Assembly (NCBI RefSeq): GCF_003626755.1
Contig: NZ_RBCJ01000001.1
Location: forward strand, 744,001 to 808,000
Source of the DNA: Ulvibacterium marinum
GTDB lineage: Bacteria; Bacteroidota; Bacteroidia; Flavobacteriales; Flavobacteriaceae
DNA: 64,000 bases
Reading direction: 5' to 3'
Part shown: positions 1 through 8,697 of the stretch, in pieces
Layout of the letters: each line of letters begins with the position of its first letter
Numbering within the stretch: the first letter of the stretch is position 1
Made by a program: the position numbers and the translations under genes
The notes under the pieces: generated by a model
What the model was told of the DNA's origin: nothing
The model's input: the letters and a program-made list of their open reading frames with translations, nothing else
Databases searched by the model: none

Positions 1-752
1 AGGAACGCGTTTCCCTCTAAACCAAACTTTCCCTTTTTGTACGTTAAGTGTGTGCCGGCAGTGAACGTATTTCTAATGTCGCTAGCATCGCCTGTTTCTG
101 TATCAATCTGTTGGAAACCTAAATTGGCCAATACTAAACTAGCACTAAATGCTTTGAATTTTTTCTTGGCATAAAGATGTTGCATCGTTTTGTATTGAAA
201 AGGGTTGGCGGAATTGAACTCAGTACCCGAATTTTTGAAACCGAACAATGGCCCGCCTTGGTTGTCCAAATCTTGATTGAACGCCAAACCTACATCTAAC
301 ATAAAATCCTCTTTACGAAACTTGATCATGGCCAGATCATGGTAGCGCCCTTGTTGCGCCCAATCCAATCCGCCAAAATAACGCTGATCATCATAGGACA
401 GCACTTGGCGCCCCAATTTTGTTGACCATCCGCCACCAAATTGCAACTCTGCCCAAGCCTCAAAAAGGGAAAAGGAGTTATTCGCGTCTATAGGAACAAG
501 CTGCGGGTTCTCGCCCCAAATTTGAACGTCTTGAACATTAATATAAATTTGATACGTTTCGGTTTTAAAACCAGCCCCGATTCTAGCCCTTGTGTTCGTC
601 ACAAAACCCGCGTCGAACCCTTCCCGTTGCAGGAACTGAAAACCATTTCTATACTCGGTTCGTGGCCTAAATTGTGCATCTAGCGTAAACTGTGCAGATA
701 TAGATTGAACCGATAGGATAACTAGGATAATTAAACTATAGCTTCTTTTCAT
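1..752 (-). CDS. Outer-membrane beta-barrel protein, alginate-export-like (partial)
   Basis: This gene reads leftward from an ATG at 750-752 and runs off the window's left edge, so only about 250 N-terminal residues are visible. The product begins with a signal peptide (MKRSYSLIILVILSVQSISA, then QF). Alternating aromatic and polar strands follow, including a stretch around residues 95-135 with LGRQVLSYDDQRYFGG and DWAQQGRYHD, which is typical of alginate_export-type barrels of Bacteroidetes. It lies 29 bases downstream of the second ABC ATPase gene and is probably the last visible gene of the nrt operon. That position suggests a pore for nitrate, nitrite or another small anion; this is inferred from context only. 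The family name rests on my recollection of the motif, and the C-terminal strands cannot be checked here. Confidence 0.8.
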   Translation of the reverse strand, partial: MKRSYSLIILVILSVQSISAQFTLDAQFRPRTEYRNGFQFLQREGFDAGFVTNTRARIGAGFKTETYQIYINVQDVQIWGENPQLVPIDANNSFSLFEAWAELQFGGGWSTKLGRQVLSYDDQRYFGGLDWAQQGRYHDLAMIKFRKEDFMLDVGLAFNQDLDNQGGPLFGFKNSGTEFNSANPFQYKTMQHLYAKKKFKAFSASLVLANLGFQQIDTETGDASDIRNTFTAGTHLTYKKGKFGLEGNAF

Positions 753-781
753 AATACTAGGTTTTAGTTGGTTATTCTTTA

Positions 782-1609
782 TTAATGTTCCAAAAAGTCA
801 ATTAAGTGTTTGCGGTATTTGTAATAATCGTCATGCTCCAAGACCTCTTTTCGCGTTCGGGGACGGTTAAAGTTTATTTCAAGGGCATCACCAATTTTAG
901 CACGTGGGCCGCTGGTCATCATTATTACACGGTCCGCTAAGAAAATGGCTTCATCTACATCATGGGTGATCATGACCGCAGTAATTTTTTCTTTGTTCCA
1001 GATTTCAATAAGAATATCCTGAAGTTCTCCTCTTGTGAGTGAATCCAGCATCCCAAATGGTTCATCGAGCAGCAGGACCTTGGGTTTTATGGCAAAGGCA
1101 CGGGCAATACCAACACGTTGTTGCATTCCTTGCGAAAGCTCATTCGCTTTCTTATCAAAAGCCCCATCGAGACCTACTTTGTGCAAATAGTACTTGGCAA
1201 TATCTCTGCGCTGGGCCTTGCTTGCATGGGGGAATACTCGGTTTACACCTAACATTACATTTTGCAATGCGCTCATCCAAGGCATTAAGCTGGGCGATTG
1301 AAAGATGACGCCTCGGTCTGGCCCTGGTCCTTTAATAGGATTTCCAAGTACCGCAATATTTCCACCAGAAATCGGATTTAGCCCTGCAATCATGGAAAGC
1401 ATGGTTGTTTTTCCACATCCAGAATGGCCTATTATGGTAACGAATTCTTCTTTTAGGATCTGAAGATTCAAATGCTCCAATACCACATAGTCGCCTTTTG
1501 GGGTTGGATATACTTTCTTCAAATCCCTTAGGTCCAACATAATCTTGTCAGAAGGAAATGAAATTCCATTTTCGTGTGTTTCTTTTACTTTGATGTCTTC
1601 TACTACCAT
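782..1609 (-). CDS. Nitrate-type ABC transporter ATPase (NrtD-like, second subunit)
   Basis: This is a cytoplasmic ATPase of the nitrate/sulfonate/taurine importer family. Walker A is GHSGCGKTT (residues 61-69), the Q-loop Gln is in [11 protein letters not shown] (about 104), the signature is LSQGMQQR (158-165), Walker B is VLLLDEP (178-184), and the switch His is H216 in ITHDVDEA. The signature has Gln where LSGGM is usual. An N-terminal extension of about 25 residues precedes the core domain. It lies 11 bases downstream of the other ATPase gene in the same leftward operon, so the two probably form a heterodimer on NrtB. Its complete set of motifs, including the His missing from its partner, suggests it supplies the catalytically competent half. 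Substrate is inferred from the NrtA-like gene and the nitrite reductase genes nearby. Confidence 0.9.
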   Translation of the reverse strand: MVVEDIKVKETHENGISFPSDKIMLDLRDLKKVYPTPKGDYVVLEHLNLQILKEEFVTIIGHSGCGKTTMLSMIAGLNPISGGNIAVLGNPIKGPGPDRGVIFQSPSLMPWMSALQNVMLGVNRVFPHASKAQRRDIAKYYLHKVGLDGAFDKKANELSQGMQQRVGIARAFAIKPKVLLLDEPFGMLDSLTRGELQDILIEIWNKEKITAVMITHDVDEAIFLADRVIMMTSGPRAKIGDALEINFNRPRTRKEVLEHDDYYKYRKHLIDFLEH

Positions 1610-1620
1610 GATAATTTGCT

Positions 1621-2460
1621 TTAGGCGACGAAACTTTTCGGAGCCAATTCAGGTAACTCGTAAACCTCTTTGGATGTAGCTTTACGCTCTTCCCCAATAC
1701 CCATTAAATATTCAATGATGGCGTTCCGCGTTCTTTTATAGACGAGATTGTCGTTTAATTCGGTTTTGTCCCTTGGTCTTTCGATGTCAATTTTGAATTC
1801 TGGCCCCAAAGTTGCCTTGGGTCCAGGTCGTAAAGGGATGATGCGGTCAGCCATATAGAGGCCTTCATCTACATCATTGGTGATAAGCAATGCAGTTCGT
1901 TTGTCCTTGCTCCATATCTTCAATATTTCATCTTGAAGGTTACCTCTGGTCAAAGCATCCAAAGCACCCAAAGGCTCATCCATAATAATCATCTCCGGAT
2001 TCATTGCTAAAGCCCGCGCGACTGCCACACGTTGTCGCATTCCCCCAGATAGTTCCTTGGGTCTTTTACTGATGGCAGGGGACAAATTCACCATCTCTAC
2101 ATATTGTTCAACACGCTCTTTTACGAATTTCCTTTTCTCATTGGGAAAAGCTTCCTTTACCGCCATGGCCACATTTTGCCCAACACTCAACCAGGGCAAC
2201 AAGGAGTAGTTTTGAAAAATCACTCCACGCTCATGACTTGTGTCCACTACAGGTTCTCCTTTAAAAAGCACCTCGCCGCTTGTGGGTTTCAGCAATCCAT
2301 TGATGAGGTTGACCAATGTGGTCTTTCCACTTCCGGTAAAACCTACGATAGCAACAAATTCTCCCTCCTTCATTGTTAGGTTGATGTCGGTCAATACCTC
2401 AGTGGCATTTTTTCCTTCGCCGTAGGTCTTGTTCACATTTTTCAGTTCCAAATATGCCAT
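1621..2460 (-). CDS. Nitrate-type ABC transporter ATPase with altered H-loop (NrtC/D-like)
   Basis: This is the first of two ATPase subunits of the nitrate importer. Walker A is GFTGSGKTT (40-48), the Q-loop is [11 protein letters not shown] (80-90), the signature is LSGGMRQR (137-144) and Walker B is MIIMDEP (157-163). The switch-region sequence is ITNDVDEG, with Asn194 where nearly all ABC ATPases have a His that contacts the ATP gamma-phosphate. A C-terminal tail of about 60 residues follows the core, but it is far too short to be the NrtA-like domain fused to cyanobacterial NrtC. The gene sits 11 bases downstream of the permease gene. Paired with the canonical second ATPase, it would give one consensus and one degenerate ATP site. 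Family assignment is firm; the loss of activity at that site is inferred. Confidence 0.9.
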   Translation of the reverse strand: MAYLELKNVNKTYGEGKNATEVLTDINLTMKEGEFVAIVGFTGSGKTTLVNLINGLLKPTSGEVLFKGEPVVDTSHERGVIFQNYSLLPWLSVGQNVAMAVKEAFPNEKRKFVKERVEQYVEMVNLSPAISKRPKELSGGMRQRVAVARALAMNPEMIIMDEPLGALDALTRGNLQDEILKIWSKDKRTALLITNDVDEGLYMADRIIPLRPGPKATLGPEFKIDIERPRDKTELNDNLVYKRTRNAIIEYLMGIGEERKATSKEVYELPELAPKSFVA

Positions 2461-2471
2461 GACTTCTAATC

Positions 2472-3578
2472 TTAAGTGGTTGCATTTTTATTGAAGGATA
2501 CCATATTCTGAATGGTCAACATAATCCGGTCAAGTAGGAAACCAATAATTCCAATGATGAACATGGCCACAATTATTTTAGAGTTTGAATCATTGGCACC
2601 GTTCTGGAACTCTTCCCAAACAAAGGATCCCAGACCTGGGCTTTGGGCCAATAGTTCAATGGCTATCAATACCATCCATGCGACCGAAAGTGTAATGCGA
2701 AGACCGGTAAAAATCAAAGGCAGGGATGATGGTAGAATCACTTTAAAAACTTTTTGCAAAGGGCCTAATTTCAATACCTTGGCTACATTAATGTAATCTT
2801 TGTCCACTGATGAAACACCCATTGCCGTATTTACCAAAGTGGCCCACATTGCACATAACCCTACACTAATAAAGGATATGATAAAGGCACTGTCCGAATT
2901 GGAGTCCTTTGTCATGGTCTTTACGATCATAAACACCAGAAGCAACCAAACCACAGGGGAAACGGGTTTAAATATCTGAATCAACCAATTGAAGGAATTG
3001 CGCAATGTTTCGCTCAAGCCAATTAGAATTCCTATGGGTACCGCAATCAGAAACGCCAATACGAATCCTGCAAAGACCGTTTTGAGACTGGTAAATATTT
3101 GATCTACAAAAGAGGGCCTCCCTGTGTAAGTTATTGGGGCCTTTCCTTCGGCAACGCGCTTTTCATTTAATGCCGCCGTCTTTTCCTTAAAGGCCAATTT
3201 GTCCGCACTTATTACTTTGTGATCGGCTATTAGGGTATTAAAGGATTCCCATACCTGTACAGGTGAAGGCAGGGTGTTGGGTTGACAACTGATATCACCT
3301 GAAGCGATGCAGGCGGCCATGGCGTCAGCAGCTACTTGTCCTTGATCCGCTAGCGCTTTTTGAATCTTATAATCCGCTTCAACATTGTAGAGTGCCCTAG
3401 CGCCCATATGCCATAACCCAATGAAGAGTAAGATGGAAATAAAGGGCACAGCAAATTTTTTTGCCAAGGTTTTCAGGTCGAATTTTGGGGTCTTTATCTT
3501 TAATTTGGACAGCCCTGCCTTCGCAGCATTCGCCAATTTTAGGTCTTGCGTTTTGTTTACGGTTACACTTTGCTTCAT
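2472..3578 (-). CDS. nrtB: Nitrate ABC transporter permease
   Basis: This is an inner-membrane permease of the BPD_transp_1 type. TM1 spans about residues 43-62, then a region of about 90 residues (65-158) appears to be extracytoplasmic. The remaining membrane segments lie near 166-188, 206-221, 231-250, 287-313 and 337-357. The EAA-type coupling loop is around 264-283 (NVAKVLKLGPLQKVFKVILP). At 368 residues it is longer than cyanobacterial NrtB (roughly 280 residues), and most of the excess is the segment after TM1, which contains Cys90 and Cys98. It lies 22 bases downstream of nrtA and 11 bases upstream of the first ATPase gene. Family and operon context support nitrate or nitrite import; the exact anion cannot be read from sequence. 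Confidence 0.92.
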   Translation of the reverse strand: MKQSVTVNKTQDLKLANAAKAGLSKLKIKTPKFDLKTLAKKFAVPFISILLFIGLWHMGARALYNVEADYKIQKALADQGQVAADAMAACIASGDISCQPNTLPSPVQVWESFNTLIADHKVISADKLAFKEKTAALNEKRVAEGKAPITYTGRPSFVDQIFTSLKTVFAGFVLAFLIAVPIGILIGLSETLRNSFNWLIQIFKPVSPVVWLLLVFMIVKTMTKDSNSDSAFIISFISVGLCAMWATLVNTAMGVSSVDKDYINVAKVLKLGPLQKVFKVILPSSLPLIFTGLRITLSVAWMVLIAIELLAQSPGLGSFVWEEFQNGANDSNSKIIVAMFIIGIIGFLLDRIMLTIQNMVSFNKNATT

Positions 3579-3600
3579 GATTATATTTTTTTACCGTATT

Positions 3601-4986
3601 TTATAAAGAGGAATTGTCTTTATTTCCAATTTCAAAACTGTTGATATAGCCTATGGGATCTTTGGCATCATAGGTATTGCCATCAATAAAATCTGAAGTG
3701 GCGGGTTTATATCCATCCGTGACCGGAATGTCAGAAGCCGGGATATGCCCTTCTGCAACCAGTAGCTCAGCAGCTTTTTTCCAGATATCGGGACGGTAAA
3801 TGTCCTTTATGGTTTGGTCATACCAATCGGCAGGCTTCGCTTCTGGAATCTGTCCCCATCTACGCATTTGGGTCAAGAACCAAACACCATCGGAATAGAA
3901 AGGATAGGTGGCATTGTACTTGTAGAACACATTAAAATCTGGCATGGAACGCTTATCACCTTTTTCAAACTCAAAGGTTCCGGTCATAGAGTTGGCCAAT
4001 ACCACTTCATCAGCACCAACATATTGTGGCATGGAAAGAATCTTCACAGCTTCGGGACGATTCTCAGGCTCGTCCAACCATTTCCCTGCACGAATCAATG
4101 CTTTGGTCACTGCAATAGCCGTATTTGGATTTTCATCAACAAACTTTTTGGTCATCACAAATACCTTCTCCGGATTGTTTTTCCAGATATCGTAATTGGT
4201 AGTTACGGGTACGCCGATACCCTTAAAAACGGCTTGTTGGTTCCAAGGCTCTCCCACACAGTAACCGTAAATGGTTCCTGCTTCCAAAGTTGCTGGCATT
4301 TGTGGAGGAGGTGTTACGGATAGTAGAACTTCGGCATCAATCTGCCCCTGCACGTTATCAGCGGTGTACATGCCCGGATGAATGCCCGCAGCAGCCAACC
4401 AATAACGGATTTCATAGTTATGAGTGGATACCGGGAATACCATACCCATCTTAAAGGGCTTGCCACTGTTTTTGTATTCTGAGATTACAGGCTTTAAGGC
4501 ATCGGCTTTGATCGGATGTGCAGGTTTCCCGTTAGCTCCCTTGGGCACATTGGGCTTCATTTTGGACCATACATCATTGGATACCGTGATTCCATTTCCA
4601 TTAAGGTCCATAGAAAAAGGCGTTACCAGTTCAGCCTGTCTTCCAAATCCAGCTCCTGCGGCAATGGGTTGGCCAGATAGCATATGTGAACCATCCAATT
4701 GGCCATCAATGACACGGTCCAATACATTCTTCCAATTGGATTGTGCCTCAACGGAAACAAATAAGCCTTCATCTTCAAAAAAGCCTTTTTCTTTGGCAAT
4801 GGCCAAAGGAGCCATATCGGTCAACTTAATAAAACCAAAAGTCAATTGTGGTTTCTCTATTTCCAATGAACTTGCAGGGCTGTCGGCCTGTGCCATTTCT
4901 TTCGACTGTTTTTCGGCTTTTCCGCCACAAGCGACCATGGCTAGCAAAAGCAAGGTGGCGAAGGTTTTTTTCACGATTGATTTCAT
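3601..4986 (-). CDS. nrtA: Nitrate-binding lipoprotein of ABC importer
   Basis: This is a periplasmic solute-binding lipoprotein of the NrtA/CmpA family. The N-terminus is a lipoprotein signal ending LAMVAC, with Cys20 as the predicted lipidated residue, followed by a short acidic linker. The binding domain starts near residue 48 ([23 protein letters not shown]). Conserved NrtA-type stretches are [16 protein letters not shown] (84-99), [16 protein letters not shown] (187-202, with His189) and [10 protein letters not shown] (240-249). It is the first gene of the leftward operon, followed closely by permease, two ATPases and the barrel protein. A TACGTA palindrome lies 2 bases upstream of its ATG and two more about 70 and 100 bases upstream. 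Nitrate is the likeliest ligand given the nir genes; bicarbonate (CmpA) is a related but less likely alternative. Confidence 0.93.
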   Translation of the reverse strand: MKSIVKKTFATLLLLAMVACGGKAEKQSKEMAQADSPASSLEIEKPQLTFGFIKLTDMAPLAIAKEKGFFEDEGLFVSVEAQSNWKNVLDRVIDGQLDGSHMLSGQPIAAGAGFGRQAELVTPFSMDLNGNGITVSNDVWSKMKPNVPKGANGKPAHPIKADALKPVISEYKNSGKPFKMGMVFPVSTHNYEIRYWLAAAGIHPGMYTADNVQGQIDAEVLLSVTPPPQMPATLEAGTIYGYCVGEPWNQQAVFKGIGVPVTTNYDIWKNNPEKVFVMTKKFVDENPNTAIAVTKALIRAGKWLDEPENRPEAVKILSMPQYVGADEVVLANSMTGTFEFEKGDKRSMPDFNVFYKYNATYPFYSDGVWFLTQMRRWGQIPEAKPADWYDQTIKDIYRPDIWKKAAELLVAEGHIPASDIPVTDGYKPATSDFIDGNTYDAKDPIGYINSFEIGNKDNSSL

Positions 4987-5100
4987 AATACGTATGTTTT
5001 ATAATAGGTTACTTATCTATACAACAAACATACTATATTATTTAAGTATTAATACGTAGTTTACTTAAGAAAAAACATAATTCTACGTATTTTTATGTAG
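4987..5100 (-). promoter_or_regulatory. nrtA upstream control region with three TACGTA palindromes
   Basis: TACGTA occurs at 4989-4994, 5053-5058 and 5084-5089 in an AT-rich non-coding stretch directly upstream of nrtA. The same hexamer occurs three times in the cobA/nirB divergent region. The spacing between the two distal copies is 31 bases. I read these as operator sites of a shared nitrogen regulator; the regulator's identity is unknown and no promoter hexamers were assigned. Confidence 0.5.
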
Positions 5101-5250
5101 ATGGAAATTCCTGGAATCCAAAATTTGAGAGATGTCAAAAAAAAGACGTCAATATTATTGAATATGAAAAAGGGTGGACCTTTCAGGATGCTAAGGGAAG
5201 AGTTAAAGTTGCGCAGGTATACCTATTACAGTATGATAGTTGTGATTTAA
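5101..5250 (+). pseudogene. 49-codon reading frame, possible tyrosine-recombinase N-terminal remnant
   Basis: This short rightward frame (MEIPGIQNLRDV..., ending RRYTYYSMIVVI) overlaps the 3' end of the oppositely oriented cobA gene by 4 bases. The segment MLREELKLRRYTYYS resembles the SAM-like N-terminal domain of XerC/D-type integrases, where L-x-E-L-x-L-R-x-Y-S is common. The similarity ends where the frame runs into cobA. I cannot exclude chance. If real it is a truncated relic or a small unknown peptide, not an active recombinase, because no catalytic domain follows. Confidence 0.22.
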
Positions 5251-6023
5251 ATTGCAGAATGTAAAACACGTTGTATTTCGTCCTCAAAAAAGGAAGGGTG
5301 TTCAGAGACCACATTACCTACTACAATGATACCGGGCATTGAAACATCTACAGATTCAAATAGAATCTCGGCACTGCTCAAAGTACCGATGATGCAGGCT
5401 TCGTTTTTTAGAGTTCCATTTTGAACAAGTGCTATGGGCGTAAGCTCACCCCTATATTTTTTGATTTCCTGGGCAATATCTACAAATTTTCGGACACCCA
5501 TTAGAATCACCATGGTTGCGGATGATTGGGCCGCTAATTTCAAATCTTCGGAAAAATCCCCATCCCTTTTGGTCCCTGTCATCACCCAGAAGCTACTCGC
5601 GACTCCTCTTTGGGTCAATGGAATGCCCTGGCCGGAAGGTACCGCAATAGCGCTCGAAACACCGGGGATGACTTCAACAGGGATTCCAAAAGATTCTACA
5701 TAGGAAACCTCCTCCAAGGCTCTTCCAAAAACAAAGGGATCGCCTCCTTTTAAGCGTATGGCATGCCCGTAATTAAACGCGCATTCTACTAATAATTGGT
5801 TGATTTCTTCTTGTTTGGCAAAGTGTTTTCCACAGCGCTTACCTACGTATATTTTCGGAACATCTTTCGCAATTTCATCCAATAGGTCCTTAGCTGCCAA
5901 AGCATCATATAAAACTGCATCTGAATTTTGCAAAACCTTTAAACCTCTAATGGTAATAAGGTCTTTGCTGCCAGGCCCAGCACCTACTAAGCTAACTCTA
6001 GGTGGGTTTTTCGATTGTATCAT
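5247..6023 (-). CDS. cobA: Uroporphyrinogen-III C-methyltransferase (SUMT)
   Basis: This enzyme transfers two methyl groups from S-adenosylmethionine to uroporphyrinogen III to make precorrin-2, the precursor of siroheme. Family motifs are VGAGPGSKDLITIRG (13-27), RLKGGDPFVFGRALEE (90-105), the SAM-binding PGVSSAIAVP (120-129) and GIPLTQRG (133-140). The length of 258 residues fits a stand-alone SUMT without the CysG dehydrogenase/chelatase domain, so those later steps must be encoded elsewhere. It diverges from nirB, whose product needs siroheme, across a 124-base region with three TACGTA palindromes. This arrangement suggests the cofactor supply is co-induced with the nitrite reductase. Function is firm; coregulation is inferred. 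Confidence 0.93.
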   Translation of the reverse strand: MIQSKNPPRVSLVGAGPGSKDLITIRGLKVLQNSDAVLYDALAAKDLLDEIAKDVPKIYVGKRCGKHFAKQEEINQLLVECAFNYGHAIRLKGGDPFVFGRALEEVSYVESFGIPVEVIPGVSSAIAVPSGQGIPLTQRGVASSFWVMTGTKRDGDFSEDLKLAAQSSATMVILMGVRKFVDIAQEIKKYRGELTPIALVQNGTLKNEACIIGTLSSAEILFESVDVSMPGIIVVGNVVSEHPSFFEDEIQRVLHSAI

Positions 6024-6147
6024 TGCAATTATTTACAGGCTGGTTTTATCAATTCCTCAACAAGAATACGTAATTTTTTCGATAAAATTATACAAAAAAT
6101 ACGTAATTATACGTAAAATTGTGATTCAGTTTTAAATCCAAGTAAAT
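6024..6147. promoter_or_regulatory. cobA/nirB divergent control region with three TACGTA palindromes
   Basis: This AT-rich region separates the divergent cobA and nirB starts. TACGTA occurs at 6067-6072, 6100-6105 and 6110-6115. The last two are 10 bases apart (one helical turn), and the first pair is 33 bases apart, close to the 31-base spacing seen upstream of nrtA. The shared motif in two promoter regions of one pathway supports a common regulator. The hexamer also occurs by chance within coding sequence elsewhere in the window, so the clustering rather than the hexamer itself is the evidence. Confidence 0.5.
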
Positions 6148-8649
6148 ATGAAAACTGTATTGGTAATCGGAAATGGAATGGTAGGCTATAAATTCTGTGA
6201 AAAGTTTGTAGCACAAGAAGCCGGCAAAAATTTTAGACTCATTGTTTTTGGAGAGGAACCTAGGGTGGCTTACGATAGAGTACACCTTAGTGAATTCTTT
6301 GAAAATGGCGATGCTGAAAAATTGACCCTTGCTCCACGGTCGTGGTACGCGAAAAATGGTATTGAACTATATACCAATGAACGTGTGGTGGACATTCAGA
6401 AAGAAACAAGGACCATAATAACGTTAAGCAAAAAATCTTTTTCATACGATTATCTGGTTTTGGCCACAGGCTCGGTCCCTTTTGTACCACCTATAAAGGG
6501 GGTTGACAAAAAGGGGGTTTTTGTATATCGCACCATAGAGGATTTGGAGGAGACCCTAAGTTATGCCTCGAACATCAAAGGAAGTAGAGCTGCGGTGCTG
6601 GGTGGTGGCCTGTTGGGTCTTGAAGCGGCTAAGGCCGTGAAAGATATGGGTCTGGAACCCCATGTAGTGGAATTTGCCCCAAGATTGATGCCACGCCAAT
6701 TGGATGATGATGGTAGCGCAGCCTTGGCAACTAAAATGAATGAATTAGGAATAAGCGTTCATTTGAATAAAGTTACCCAACAAATTTTAGGGAATGGAAG
6801 CATACAAGGAATGGAATTTTCCGAAGGAGATGCGTTGTCTGTGGAGATGCTTATTATTTCGGCGGGCATTCGTCCGCGGGATGAATTGGCCAAGACATGT
6901 GACCTTGAAGTTGGTATTCGTGGAGGGATTGTGGTGGACAACACCATGCGTACTTCAGACCCTAATATTTTCGCCATAGGCGAAGTAGCCCTGTACAATC
7001 AAATGATATATGGTTTGGTCGCTCCGGGCTATGAAATGGCACAGGTGGCCGTGGATCAGATTTTAGGAGGGGAAACCCTAATGGCCAAGAGTATTGATAT
7101 GTCCACCAAACTGAAACTTATTGGTGTCGATGTGGCAAGTTTCGGAAATCCTTTCACTTCAGAAGAAGAAGCACACGCCATTGTCTTTGAAAACAAATTA
7201 CAGGGGTTGTACAAACGCATCAATGTTTCCAAAGATGGAAAAAAACTGTTGGGCGGTATTTTGGTGGGAGATGCTTCGGATTACAATATGTTATTGCAAC
7301 TTCAACAGAATGAGATGCCATTACCAGAAAATCCTGAGGATTTGATTTTGGGTGCTCGTGGGGGCGACGGAGCTGCCATGGGCAATGTAATGGAGCTTCC
7401 CGATGAAGCTGTAATCTGTTCCTGTGAGTCCGTGACCAAAGGAGCTATTTGCTGTGCTGTTATCGAAGGAGGGCATGAAAGTGTAAAAAGCATAGCTAAA
7501 TCTACCAAAGCCACTACAGGTTGTGGAGGTTGCAAGCCTATGATCTCGGATTTGGTCATGGAAAGTTTAAAATCTCTTGGGAAGACCGTCAAAATACGCA
7601 TCTGTGAACACTTTGATTATTCACGTCAGGAATTATACGATATTGTAAAACTCCGCAATATTCAAGATTATGACGAGCTGCTCGATACCGTGGGTCAAGG
7701 GGACGGCTGCGAGGTTTGCAAGCCTGCCGTCGCTGCTATTTTTGCCAGTGTGTACAATGAGACGGCAAATCGGCAGGAAACTATTCAAGATTCGAACGAC
7801 CGGTATTTGGCCAATATTCAACGCAATGGGACCTATTCTGTAGTTCCCAGGGTAGCAGGGGGCGAAATCACTCCTAAACAATTGATGGCTTTGGGGCGCA
7901 TTGGTATGAAGTATGACCTATATACCAAAATCACTGGTGGACAACGTATTGATATGTTCGGGGCTGAATTACATGAACTTCCTTTGATTTGGGAAGAACT
8001 TATAAAGGAAGGGTTTGAAAGCGGGCATGCCTACGGAAAAGCTTTGCGAACCGTAAAAAGTTGTGTGGGGTCCACATGGTGTCGGTATGGAATGGATGAG
8101 AGTGTAAGCTTCGCTATTGAAATTGAAAATCGGTATAAAGGCATCCGTTCTCCTCATAAGATGAAAGGAGGAGTCTCAGGGTGTATCCGTGAATGTGCCG
8201 AAGCGCGTTGCAAGGATTTTGGTTTTATAGCGGTTGAAGGAGGTTGGAATGTATACGTATGCGGTAACGGAGGAGCGAATCCGAAGCATGCCGAACTGTT
8301 GGCGGAAAAAGTGGACAAAGAGACCGCTGTCAAATATGTAGACCGCTTTTTGATGTTCTACATTAAAACCGCTCCACCTTTGACCCGAACTGCTGCTTGG
8401 CTCGAAAAATTGGAAGGCGGAATCACCTACTTAAAAAATGTAGTGATTCATGATTCCTTGGGTATGGGAGAAGAACTGGATGCTGAAATGCAACAGTATA
8501 CGGACACCTACAAATGTGAGTGGAAAGAAGCTGTGGAAACACCGGAGATCCGGGCAAGGTATACCCACTTTGTCAATTCTGAAGAAAAGGATAGCAATAT
8601 CGAGTTTGTGCCTATGCGTGGACAGAAGATGCCCAAAGCCTGGACCTGA
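6148..8649 (+). CDS. nirB: NAD(P)H-dependent assimilatory nitrite reductase, large subunit
   Basis: NirB reduces nitrite to ammonium in the cytoplasm with electrons from NAD(P)H through FAD, iron-sulfur clusters and siroheme. An N-terminal flavoprotein domain starts with GNGMVG (8-13), and a second nucleotide-binding motif lies in AAVLGGGLLGLEAA near residue 150. A BFD-like [2Fe-2S] domain has C424-x-C426 and C459-x2-C462, followed by a second Cys-rich stretch (CEHFDYSR, GCEVCKPAV). The sulfite/nitrite reductase domain carries the siroheme/[4Fe-4S] ligands C639-x5-C645 and C679-x3-C683. The length of 833 residues is typical. It is first in the operon nirB-nirD-DUF4202-sensor kinase-small gene, with three TACGTA palindromes upstream and siroheme gene cobA divergent. 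All expected cofactor ligands are present. Confidence 0.97.
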   Translation: MKTVLVIGNGMVGYKFCEKFVAQEAGKNFRLIVFGEEPRVAYDRVHLSEFFENGDAEKLTLAPRSWYAKNGIELYTNERVVDIQKETRTIITLSKKSFSYDYLVLATGSVPFVPPIKGVDKKGVFVYRTIEDLEETLSYASNIKGSRAAVLGGGLLGLEAAKAVKDMGLEPHVVEFAPRLMPRQLDDDGSAALATKMNELGISVHLNKVTQQILGNGSIQGMEFSEGDALSVEMLIISAGIRPRDELAKTCDLEVGIRGGIVVDNTMRTSDPNIFAIGEVALYNQMIYGLVAPGYEMAQVAVDQILGGETLMAKSIDMSTKLKLIGVDVASFGNPFTSEEEAHAIVFENKLQGLYKRINVSKDGKKLLGGILVGDASDYNMLLQLQQNEMPLPENPEDLILGARGGDGAAMGNVMELPDEAVICSCESVTKGAICCAVIEGGHESVKSIAKSTKATTGCGGCKPMISDLVMESLKSLGKTVKIRICEHFDYSRQELYDIVKLRNIQDYDELLDTVGQGDGCEVCKPAVAAIFASVYNETANRQETIQDSNDRYLANIQRNGTYSVVPRVAGGEITPKQLMALGRIGMKYDLYTKITGGQRIDMFGAELHELPLIWEELIKEGFESGHAYGKALRTVKSCVGSTWCRYGMDESVSFAIEIENRYKGIRSPHKMKGGVSGCIRECAEARCKDFGFIAVEGGWNVYVCGNGGANPKHAELLAEKVDKETAVKYVDRFLMFYIKTAPPLTRTAAWLEKLEGGITYLKNVVIHDSLGMGEELDAEMQQYTDTYKCEWKEAVETPEIRARYTHFVNSEEKDSNIEFVPMRGQKMPKAWT

Positions 8650-8697
8650 TTTTTAAGGACTCCAACTTCTATTAATACTACCGCAAAAATTTGAATT

